From CAVVNN01 sp963749605 (GTDB lineage: Bacteria; Actinomycetota; Thermoleophilia; Solirubrobacterales; 70-9), in NCBI GenBank assembly GCA_963749605.1, contig CAVVNN010000002.1, positions 1,054,001 through 1,118,000 of the forward strand: a stretch of DNA of 64,000 nt, read 5' to 3'. The notes beneath the pieces were generated by a model that worked only from the letters and a program-made list of their open reading frames with translations, was not told the origin of the DNA and did not search any database. How positions within the stretch are numbered: the stretch's first letter is position 1; every line of letters starts with the position of its first letter. Shown here piece after piece: positions 48,308 to 55,683 of this stretch. The position numbers and the translations under genes are program-made.

Positions 48308-49075
48308 TCAGTGCCCCGGGCCGACCTCGCAGCCGTGCGAGCGGCCAACCCCCGGGCCGCCGTCGCAGTAGTCAAACCCAGATTCGCCGTAGAGCTGGTC
48401 GGGGTTGGCGCCGCCGTAGAGGCGGTCGTCGCCGGGCCCGCCGTGGCAGCCGTCTTCCCCGGGCCCCATGTAGCAGACGTCGTTGCCGGGAGTGCCCTGA
48501 CGGGGATCGTCGGGTTTGGGCGAGAAGTCGCCCCAACAGCCATCGCTGCCGGCTCCGTGGCGGCAGTAATCGTCGCCCCCATCGCCGACGCAGTCGCTGT
48601 TCTGCTGGCCGGTGATGCAGATGTCGTTGCCGCCGCCGCCATAGCAGCGGTTGCGTTTGGTGCCTTCCGGGTAGCAGGTGTCGGGCTCGCTGTTGCCGAT
48701 CAACTTGTCCGAGCCGTCGCCCAGGTGGGCGGTGAGGGGGATCGGCAGCGGGTCGAGGACCTCGACCTTGTCGTCTTCGGGGCCCATCTCGACTTCGATC
48801 CTGCCGACCCCGGCGAGCGGGCAGAGGAGGGTGTGCCGGCTATCGGTGCAGCCGACCTGCCCGCTGCGATCCAGGTAGCCGTTGACGACTATCGCGTCGC
48901 CGCTGACGGTGAGGCGCAGGTGCGAGCTCGAATCGGGGCCGTGGATCACAATCTCGCCTTCTGAGGAGGCGGTTGTGGGGCTGGCGAGGAGCGCGAGCGC
49001 CGCCGCCGCAAACAGCACAGTCCACACCCGCCTCGAACGCGGCTCGACGCGCACGACGTCCATCATCGTCTTCAT
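48308..49075 (-). CDS. Secreted RTX-like calcium-binding repeat protein
   Basis: 255 residues from the ATG at 49075. Signal peptide (about 17-39, VWTVLFAAAALALLASPTTA). An N-terminal beta domain (IVIHGPDSSSHLRLTVSGDA) leads into nonapeptide glycine/aspartate repeats: GGGGNDICITG, GDGGDDYCRHG, GPGEDGCHGGPGDDRLYGG, GESGFDYCDGGPG. These resemble hemolysin-type repeats but with a Cys in many units (ICITG, YCRHG, GCWGD, VCYMG, GCHGG, YCDGG), suggesting disulfide or metal cross-bracing of the beta-roll. Such proteins recur in this lineage; function unknown. Confidence 0.8.
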   Translation of the reverse strand: MKTMMDVVRVEPRSRRVWTVLFAAAALALLASPTTASSEGEIVIHGPDSSSHLRLTVSGDAIVVNGYLDRSGQVGCTDSRHTLLCPLAGVGRIEVEMGPEDDKVEVLDPLPIPLTAHLGDGSDKLIGNSEPDTCYPEGTKRNRCYGGGGNDICITGQQNSDCVGDGGDDYCRHGAGSDGCWGDFSPKPDDPRQGTPGNDVCYMGPGEDGCHGGPGDDRLYGGANPDQLYGESGFDYCDGGPGVGRSHGCEVGPGH

Positions 49076-49128
49076 CTGGCATGTTCATCGGCTACTCAAG
49101 GCCAAAGGTAAAGCCGGCGAAGAGGCCG

Positions 49129-49149
49129 CCTCCTCTCGTCCAGAGGAGG
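49129..49149 (-). terminator. Hairpin, possible terminator
   Basis: CCTCCTCT / AGAGGAGG, an 8-bp perfect stem with a 5-base loop, between the start of the RTX-like gene and the end of the upstream minus-strand genes. No U-tract on either side, so termination is uncertain. Confidence 0.35.
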
Positions 49150-49181
49150 AGCGTGAGCGGCGTCCGCCGACGCACTCGCAA

Positions 49182-49403
49182 TCAGGAGCCGGGTGTCGGG
49201 CTGGTGGTGGGGTCGTACTCGCAGAGCACGACGGTCTGCACGTTGTTCGACAACGGCGTCGACACGATCACGATCACGATGCCGCTGGAGTTGACGGCGA
49301 CTGACCAAGCACCACCCGGGTTGGGGCCGGCCCCGACGCCATGCGGCTCAGCTGTCTGCGATGTGAACCTCGACGGGGAACTTGCGGTGAAGCTTCTCGA
49401 CAT
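49182..49403 (-). CDS. Possible small protein or displaced C-terminus
   Basis: 73 codons ending PTTSPTPGS. The second half (VAVNSSGIVIVIVSTPLSNN) reads like real secreted protein, but the first 20 residues overlap the end of the preceding gene in another frame. It could be the true C-terminus of that gene after an indel, or a small gene of its own. Confidence 0.3.
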   Translation of the reverse strand: MSRSFTASSPSRFTSQTAEPHGVGAGPNPGGAWSVAVNSSGIVIVIVSTPLSNNVQTVVLCEYDPTTSPTPGS

Positions 49404-49893
49404 TGGCCTGCGCGGTCTTGACGCGAATCGTCGCTCGCGTGATGCCCTTGGAGCTCATGAAGCCGGTCCCGACCGAAGCGCAGGTGAACTTCCCCGATTC
49501 TCCAACGATTTCGCACGGCCATCTGATCACGACTTCCAAGCCCGAGCCGACTCCGCGCAGCGTGCCCTTGCCTGGGCAGGTCAGTTCGTTGATTGCGAGG
49601 CCGTTGCACTCCTTCAAGGTGAGCTTGCCGACGTCTTCGGATCCAGATCGCAGGATGACGGTCGAGGAATTGGCGCTTGCCGGATCGCCTTTCTTGCCCG
49701 CCTTGGCCTTTACGACTTCGCCCTCGAGATGGAGGCTCTTGCCGGTATGGGCCTGCCCGAACGCCAGGGGAGCGCACGCCAGGCCGATCAGGAGCATTGA
49801 AGCCGCGACCGCAACCGGCATCCGAGAGAAGCGAGGGCGGACGAAGTGTGTGTGCGTGGACAAGGTGAGCGGTCTGAGAATGCCTGGACGCAT
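49348..49893 (-). CDS. Secreted hypothetical protein
   Basis: 181 residues from the ATG at 49893 (MRPGILRPLTLSTHTHFV); a later ATG at 49821 (MPVAVAASMLLIGLA) starts right at the signal segment and is an alternative. After the signal (…APLAFGQA) the protein is beta-rich: KSLHLEGEVVKAKAGKKG, STVILRSGSEDVGKLTLKEC, LTCPGKGTLRGV, CEIVGESGKFTCAS. Two likely disulfides. Same strand and style as the next upstream gene; family not recognised. Confidence 0.65.
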   Translation of the reverse strand: MRPGILRPLTLSTHTHFVRPRFSRMPVAVAASMLLIGLACAPLAFGQAHTGKSLHLEGEVVKAKAGKKGDPASANSSTVILRSGSEDVGKLTLKECNGLAINELTCPGKGTLRGVGSGLEVVIRWPCEIVGESGKFTCASVGTGFMSSKGITRATIRVKTAQANVEKLHRKFPVEVHIADS

Positions 49894-49900
49894 CTTCGGG

Positions 49901-50464
49901 CTACTGACCCGGGGCAACTGGGACTTTGGGGTTGAGCTTGGTCGTGTACTTCAGCGGCTTCTTCGTGGTGCAGGGGCCGCCCTTGGCCGTCACGGTGCCG
50001 ACTATCTTGGTCGGGCTGAGCACGGTGCCGACGATCTTTACCTTGAGGGTGAAGGGCTTGGCGCCCGAACTGCCGAGCGGGATGGTTTCGCGCTGCTTGA
50101 TGGTCTTGGCGAAGCCGTACTTGCCGTGGACGAGCTTCAGCTTGGCGCCGGGGAAGCCGAAGATCGCGAACGGGACTCCGTGGAGTCCGGGGCTCTTCTT
50201 CGCCTTCGGGCACTGCACGGAGCCGCCGCTCATCGCGTACTGGCTACCGAGTGCCGCACTGCCGGGTTCGATCGCCGTCGGGTCCGAGGCATCGGTGACC
50301 AGGGTGAGGCCGACCTTGTGCTTACCGGTTGAGGTCGTGTATGCCTTGCCTGTCTTCGGCAGCGGAGCGCCGGCCAGTGCGACGGCGGCAAGCAGAAGCG
50401 ACAGCGCGCCGATTCCCAGCGCCGATGCGACGGGCGAGAAGCTGCGCGAGAGGGCGTGGCGCAT
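49901..50464 (-). CDS. Secreted hypothetical protein
   Basis: 187 residues from the ATG at 50464 (MRHALSRSFSPVASALGIG); upstream codons to 50557 are not credible. Signal peptide ends near ALAGAPLP. The mature part is Lys/Gly/Thr-rich and beta-rich (KHKVGLTLVTDASDP; LKVKIVGTVLSPTKIVGTVT; CTTKKPLKYTTKLN). Probably an exported single-domain beta protein of unknown role. Its stop is 8 bp from the next secreted gene's start on the same strand. Confidence 0.7.
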   Translation of the reverse strand: MRHALSRSFSPVASALGIGALSLLLAAVALAGAPLPKTGKAYTTSTGKHKVGLTLVTDASDPTAIEPGSAALGSQYAMSGGSVQCPKAKKSPGLHGVPFAIFGFPGAKLKLVHGKYGFAKTIKQRETIPLGSSGAKPFTLKVKIVGTVLSPTKIVGTVTAKGGPCTTKKPLKYTTKLNPKVPVAPGQ

Positions 50465-50538
50465 CGGGGGGGATGCTACAGCCCGGTGCCGGAGAGGCGG
50501 CCGTGGTCGCCTCTCCGGCCCTACGGGATGCCATGTGT

Positions 50539-51024
50539 TCAGCTGTTCGGTGCGCACTCCTTGAGGCCGAGCGCGTGCAGCTGCTTGCCCGCGGCGGCGA
50601 AGGTGTCGTTGTTGCCGAAGGCCAGTTCGGGGTTCGCTTCGATCTTTTCCAGCGTCTGCTGGGAGAGTTCCAGCGCCGAGCTCACCTGCTGTTCCTCGCC
50701 GCTTGGCGCGCCGAGGGCTGTGACGCCGTCGATCTGGGACTGGATGTTGGGCACGAGGACGGTTTCCACGAGCTCGGCTTCCTGCGCCTTGCTCGGTTTC
50801 TTGTTTTCCAGGCCATGTTTCTTGACGTAGGCGTTGATTTCGGCTTCCTGCGCCTTTTCGCCCTTGACGCAGACCGCATTGCCCTTGGCGACGAATTCGG
50901 CCTTACTGATCGCGGCCGTCGTTTCGGTAGAGGTCGAGTTGTTGCTGCTGCCGCATCCAGCCACCCAGACCCCGACGACGAGGGCTGCCATCAGGGCCAG
51001 CCCGCAGATCATCCTTCTTCGCAT
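50539..51024 (-). CDS. Putative lipoprotein
   Basis: 161 residues from the ATG at 51024, five bases after AGGAGG; a TTG at 51027 is less likely. Signal with lipobox VGVWVAGCGSS, then Ser/Thr/Asn linker (SSNNSTSTETTAA) and an all-helical domain with ISKAEFVAKGNAVCVKGEK and GKQLHALGLKECAPNS, where two cysteines probably bond. This layout (lipoprotein, helical, GNAxC..C at ends) recurs in actinobacteria with unknown role. Confidence 0.78.
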   Translation of the reverse strand: MRRRMICGLALMAALVVGVWVAGCGSSNNSTSTETTAAISKAEFVAKGNAVCVKGEKAQEAEINAYVKKHGLENKKPSKAQEAELVETVLVPNIQSQIDGVTALGAPSGEEQQVSSALELSQQTLEKIEANPELAFGNNDTFAAAGKQLHALGLKECAPNS

Positions 51025-51150
51025 CAAATCCTCCTCGCAGTCGCCAGAATTCCGACTACCCTAGCCGGGAATCAGCTCATTGCAAGCAGGTCGGCGGCGC
51101 TTGACGCATCAGATCGGCGACCCCAGCCAGGGGCGCCATAGGATTGCGTC

Positions 51151-51552
51151 GTGCCGTTCACTCTCAGGAACCTCAAGGAGGATCTGGAGGATCTCGGGTC
51201 CAACTTCGACGGCGCGCCGGACCTGGAGTTCCGCGCGGCGACCGAGGCGCTCGAGCTCGAGCAATCCGGTCTGACCTACCAGCGCGTCCCGCCCAACTGT
51301 CGCTTTCCGTACGGCCACACGCACAAGAAGCAGGAGGAGGTGTACGTGGTCCTGCGCGGGAACGGGAGGATGAAGGTCGACGACGAGATCGTCGAGCTCA
51401 AGGAATGGGACGCGGTGCGCGTCCCGCCCGGTACGTGGCGAGGCTATGAGGCCGGGCCGGAGGGTCTCGAGATCCTCGTCATCGGCGCGCCCAATCTCGG
51501 CGAGGCTCCGCGCGAAGACGTAGATGGCCAGCGCGACTGGTGGGTTGACTAG
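51151..51552 (+). CDS. Cupin-domain protein
   Basis: 133 residues. Metal-site motif 1 is PYGHTHKKQEEVYVVLRGNG (His, His, Glu) and motif 2 is RVPPGTWRGYEAGPEG, where the usual His is replaced by Arg/Trp, so metal binding may be altered. Small stand-alone cupins act as isomerases, dioxygenases or ligand-binding proteins; substrate unknown. Flanked by divergent lipoprotein gene and convergent ileS. Confidence 0.82.
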   Translation: MPFTLRNLKEDLEDLGSNFDGAPDLEFRAATEALELEQSGLTYQRVPPNCRFPYGHTHKKQEEVYVVLRGNGRMKVDDEIVELKEWDAVRVPPGTWRGYEAGPEGLEILVIGAPNLGEAPREDVDGQRDWWVD

Positions 51553-51613
51553 CGCCAGGTAGGTGAGACATGAAGTGGGGAAGGAACTCACTCAGCCGAG
51601 GCGGTTCCATCCC

Positions 51614-54600
51614 TCAGGCGCGGGTGACCGCGATCTGGAGGTCGCGGCCGTCGATCTTGGCCTCGGCGCCGTCGCCGGCGCCGTAGCCGATTGAGGTGGC
51701 CAGGACCTCGCCGGCGAGGTAGGGCTCGTGCTCGCGGGCGGCCTCGATCAGCTCGGGGTCGCCGCTGAGCATCAACTCGATCCGGTCGGTTATCTCGAGG
51801 CCCGCCGCTTTGCGGGCGTTCTGGACGGCGTGGACGATCTCGCGGGCGAGGCCCTCGCGGCGCAGCTCGTCGTCGAGCTCGAGCTGCAGGGCGACGGCAT
51901 GACCCGCCTCGGCCTCGACCTCGTAGCCCTCCAGGGGCTGCAGGGAGAGCGTCACTTCGTCGGGCCCGAGGATGTGCTCGCCGCCGTCGACGTTGATGCC
52001 GATCTCTCCCCCCTCCGCCATCACCTTGGCGACGTGCACCGGGTCGAGCGCCTCTACCGCCGCCGCGACCTGGGGCATCCGCTTGCCGAAGCGGGGACCG
52101 AGCGAGCGGTAGTTGGGCTTGACCGCATAGCTGACCAGATCCGCCTCCTCGGAGACGAAGTCGAGCTCCTTCACGTTCAGCTCGGCTTTGACGAGATCCA
52201 CGCTCGCTTCGATCGCCGCCCGCTCGGCGTCGTTGGCGACGATCACCGCGCGGCGCAGCGGCTGGCGTACCTTCGCCCTGGCCTGGGCCCGCGCCGCCCG
52301 CCCGAGCTCGACGGTGAGGCGAACCGCCCCCATCGCCGCCTCCAGCTCGGGATCGGCGAGCGCCGGGTCGGGCTGCGGGAAGTCGCGCAGGTGGACCGAA
52401 TCGGCCAGCTCGCCCGGCTCATCGTTTTCTCCCCCGGCCAGGTTGAGGTGGATCTCGTCGGCGAGGAAGGGGGTGAAGGGGGCGAGCAGGGCGGCGACCT
52501 CCAGCAGGCAATGGCGCAGCGTGGCGAAGGCGGCGCGGTCGCCGTCCCAGAAGCGGCGGCGGGAGAGGCGTACGTACCAGTTGGAGAGCTCCTCGACGTA
52601 GGAGGCGATCGCCCGGCCGGCGGCGGTGCAGTCGAAGTCGTCCATGTGCTCGCGAACCGTCGCGGTCGTCGCCTGCAACCGCGAGAGCGCCCAGCGGTCC
52701 AGATCATTTCCGGGGGCGGCCGGGCTGGAGAAATCACTGGATTTGAGGTTCTCCGCGTTGGCGTAGAGGACCCAGAACGAGTAGGTGTTCCAGAGGGTGA
52801 GCAGGAACTGCCGCACCGACTCGCCCACAGTCTCGACCGAGAACCGGTACCCCGACCAGGGCTGCTGGGCGGTCAGGTAGTACCAGCGGAAGGCGTCGGC
52901 GCCGTGGGCGTCGATCACGTCCCAGGGCTCGACCACGTTGCCGCGGCTCTTCGACATCTTCTGGCCGTCGGGGTCCTGGATGTGGCCGAGGCAGACGCAG
53001 TTGCGGTAGCTGGATCTGTCGAAGAGCAGGGTCGACTCGGCCAGCAGGGTGTAGAACCAGCCGCGGGTCTGGTCGATCGCCTCGCAGATGAAGTCGGCCG
53101 GAAAGCGCTGCTCGAACTCCGCCTCGTTCTCGAACGGATAGTGGAACTGGGCGAAGGGCATCGCGCCGCTGTCGTACCAGGTGTCGATCACCGAGTCGAC
53201 GCGTCGCATCTCGGCTCCGCACTTCTCGCACTCGACGGTGACCTCGTCGATGTAGGGGCGGTGGAGGTCGGCGGGGACCTCTCCCTTGGCCCGCTCGCCC
53301 AGCGCAGCGACCGAGCCGGCGCAGAACAGCCCGTCGCAGCGGCGGTCGGTGCAGCGCCAGACCGGCAACGGCGTCCCCCAGTAGCGGTCGCGCGAGAGGG
53401 CCCAGTCGACGTTGTTCTCCAGCCATTTGCCGAAGCGGCCGTGCTTGATGTGCTCGGGATGCCAGCCGATCTGCTCGTTGTTGGCCAGGAGGCGGTCCTT
53501 GACCTCCGAGGTTCGGATGTACCAACTCCCCCTGGCGTAGTAGAGGAGGGGCGTGTGACAGCGCCAGCAGTGCGGGTAGGAATGCTCGTAGACCTGCTCG
53601 CGGAAGAGCAGGCCACGGCGGTCGAGGTCGGCGATCAGGGCCCTGGTCACCTCCGGATCCTTGACGAACCCACCTTTGAAGTCGAGCACGCGGTTGTCGA
53701 ACGTGCCGTCGGGCTTGACCGGGTTGAAGAGGCTGCCGGGCATGGCCGGGTCGAACATCCCCTCACGGGCCGCGGCATCGAAGTCGTCCTCCCCGAAGGC
53801 CGGCGCGATGTGGACGAGACCGGTGCCGTCCTCGGTGGTGACGAAGTCGCCGGCGATGACCCGGTAGGCGTCTGGCGGGAAGTCGTTGAGGTTGAAGACC
53901 GGGCCTCTGTAGCGGCGGCCGATCAGATCGCTGCCGGGGAGGCGATCGAGGATCTCGACGCCCTCCCCAAGCACCTTCTCCACCAGTGGCTCGGCGAGGA
54001 TCAGGGTCTCCTCGCCAACCCGCGCCCGCACGTAGGCGACGTCCGGCGCGACGGCGACGGCGACGTTGCCGGGCAGGGTCCAGGGCGTCGTCGTCCAGAC
54101 CAGCAGCGCCTCGTCCTCGGCGTCGAGCAGTGGGAAGCGGACGTAGATGCTCGGGTCCTCGACGTCCTCGTAGCCGAGCGCCACCTCGTGCGAGGAGAGC
54201 GCGGTGCCGCAGCGCGGGCAGTAGGGCACGACCTTGTGGCCCTCATAGAGCCGGCCGTCGTCCCAGAGCCTGCGCAACGACCACCAGACCGACTCGATGT
54301 AGTCGTTCTCGAGCGTGACGTAGGGGTCGTCGAGGTCGATCCAGAAGCCGATCCGCTCGGTGAGGCGGTTCCACTCCTCGACGTACTCGAAGACCGACTC
54401 GCGGCAGCGTTTGTTGAACTCCGCGATCCCGAGCTCCTCGATCTCCTGCTTGGAGGAGATGCCGAGCTGCTTTTCGACCTCGAGCTCGACCGGTAGGCCG
54501 TGGCAATCCCAGCCGGCCTTGCGCGGCACCCGGTAGCCGCACATCGTCCTGTAGCGCGGGTAGACGTCCTTGAAGACGCGAGCGAGGACGTGGTGGGAAC

Positions 54601-54769
54601 CGGGGCGGCCGTTGGCTGTCGGCGGGCCCTCGTAGAAGCTCCAGACCTCAGCCCCCTCGCGGTTGGCAAGCGAGCGGTGGAAGACGTCGCGCTCGCGCCA
54701 GCGCGCCAGCACGCGCTCCTCCAGCTCGGGGAACGATTGCTTCGGGTCTACGGGGTTGAATCCGGGCAA
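51614..54769 (-). CDS. ileS: Isoleucyl-tRNA synthetase
   Basis: 1051 residues, the long form common in actinobacteria and eukaryotes. HIGH-type motif is PTANGRPGSHH; KMSKSRGN binds ATP; the editing domain contains GLVHIAPAFGEDDFD. Zinc-type cysteines appear in YCPRCGTALSSHE and VECEKCGAEMRR. The C-terminal domain (LNVKELDFVSEEADLVSYAV) binds the tRNA anticodon. Frame is intact. Starts 38 bp from the divergent SDR. Confidence 0.97.
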   Translation of the reverse strand: MPGFNPVDPKQSFPELEERVLARWRERDVFHRSLANREGAEVWSFYEGPPTANGRPGSHHVLARVFKDVYPRYRTMCGYRVPRKAGWDCHGLPVELEVEKQLGISSKQEIEELGIAEFNKRCRESVFEYVEEWNRLTERIGFWIDLDDPYVTLENDYIESVWWSLRRLWDDGRLYEGHKVVPYCPRCGTALSSHEVALGYEDVEDPSIYVRFPLLDAEDEALLVWTTTPWTLPGNVAVAVAPDVAYVRARVGEETLILAEPLVEKVLGEGVEILDRLPGSDLIGRRYRGPVFNLNDFPPDAYRVIAGDFVTTEDGTGLVHIAPAFGEDDFDAAAREGMFDPAMPGSLFNPVKPDGTFDNRVLDFKGGFVKDPEVTRALIADLDRRGLLFREQVYEHSYPHCWRCHTPLLYYARGSWYIRTSEVKDRLLANNEQIGWHPEHIKHGRFGKWLENNVDWALSRDRYWGTPLPVWRCTDRRCDGLFCAGSVAALGERAKGEVPADLHRPYIDEVTVECEKCGAEMRRVDSVIDTWYDSGAMPFAQFHYPFENEAEFEQRFPADFICEAIDQTRGWFYTLLAESTLLFDRSSYRNCVCLGHIQDPDGQKMSKSRGNVVEPWDVIDAHGADAFRWYYLTAQQPWSGYRFSVETVGESVRQFLLTLWNTYSFWVLYANAENLKSSDFSSPAAPGNDLDRWALSRLQATTATVREHMDDFDCTAAGRAIASYVEELSNWYVRLSRRRFWDGDRAAFATLRHCLLEVAALLAPFTPFLADEIHLNLAGGENDEPGELADSVHLRDFPQPDPALADPELEAAMGAVRLTVELGRAARAQARAKVRQPLRRAVIVANDAERAAIEASVDLVKAELNVKELDFVSEEADLVSYAVKPNYRSLGPRFGKRMPQVAAAVEALDPVHVAKVMAEGGEIGINVDGGEHILGPDEVTLSLQPLEGYEVEAEAGHAVALQLELDDELRREGLAREIVHAVQNARKAAGLEITDRIELMLSGDPELIEAAREHEPYLAGEVLATSIGYGAGDGAEAKIDGRDLQIAVTRA

Positions 54770-54807
54770 GAGCGGCTGATTCTAGGAGGGGATAGGCTGC
54801 GCGCCGC

Positions 54808-55683
54808 GTGCCCTCCTACGACCTGAACGGAAAGGTGGCGCTGGTCACCGGCGCCGCACGTGGAATCGGCTTCGAGACGGCGCGACAGATGCACCTGCGC
54901 GGCGCTTCGGTCGCCGTCGTCGACCTCGACGCCGAGCAGGTGCGCGAGGCTGCGGAGCGGATCGGCGAGCGCGCGATCGGGATCGCCGCCGACGTCACCG
55001 ACCACGCGGCGATCATGGGAGCTGTCGCGAAGACGGTGGAGCGCTTCGGCGGGCTCGACGTCGTCGTCGCCAACGCCGGTATCGCCCAGGGGTCCGTGGC
55101 GACCACGCGGGGGATCTCGGTCGAGGAATGGGAGCGGGTCTTCGAGGTCGACCTGCTGGGTGTCTGGCGGACGGTGCGCGCGGCGCTGCCGCAGATCGTC
55201 GAGCGGCGCGGGCACGTCGTCGTCACCTCGTCCGTCTACGCCTTCATGAACGGCGTCCTCAACAGCCCCTACGCGGTCTCCAAGTCCGGGGTCGAGTCGC
55301 TGGGCCGGACGCTGCGCACCGAGCTGACGCCGCTGGGCGCCAGCGCCAGCGTCGCCTACTTCGGCTGGGTCGACACGAAGCTGGTGCAGAACGCGTTCGA
55401 GCGCCCGCACTCGGACCGCATGCGGGAAAACCTCCCCGACTGGTTGAGCAGGCGGATCCAGCCCAGCGAGGCGGGAGCGGCCGTCGTCGCCGGCATCGAA
55501 GAACGGGCGCCGCGGATCTTCGCGCCGAGGTGGTGGCGCTACGTCTCCGCCCTGCGCGGCATCCTCAACCCTCTGCTCGACCGGCGCCTCGAACGCGACG
55601 CGACCATGCTGACGACGATCCGCGAGGTCGAGGCGGAAGCAGACGAGCAGGGCGCCTCCGCGGTCTCAGCCGCTACTCGTTAG
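54808..55683 (+). CDS. Short-chain dehydrogenase/reductase
   Basis: 291 residues from a GTG at 54808 (VPSYDLNGKVALVTGAARG). Cofactor site TGAARGIGFE, Asp in VVDLDAEQV (NAD preference), NAGIA, catalytic VTSSVYAFMNGV and YAVSKSGVESLGR (YxxxK). Extended C-terminal helix region (about 230-291) with PRWWRYVSALRGILNPLLD, as in SDRs acting on membrane or lipid substrates. Substrate unknown. Its 3' end overlaps the convergent dehydrogenase by 18 bp. Confidence 0.88.
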   Translation: MPSYDLNGKVALVTGAARGIGFETARQMHLRGASVAVVDLDAEQVREAAERIGERAIGIAADVTDHAAIMGAVAKTVERFGGLDVVVANAGIAQGSVATTRGISVEEWERVFEVDLLGVWRTVRAALPQIVERRGHVVVTSSVYAFMNGVLNSPYAVSKSGVESLGRTLRTELTPLGASASVAYFGWVDTKLVQNAFERPHSDRMRENLPDWLSRRIQPSEAGAAVVAGIEERAPRIFAPRWWRYVSALRGILNPLLDRRLERDATMLTTIREVEAEADEQGASAVSAATR

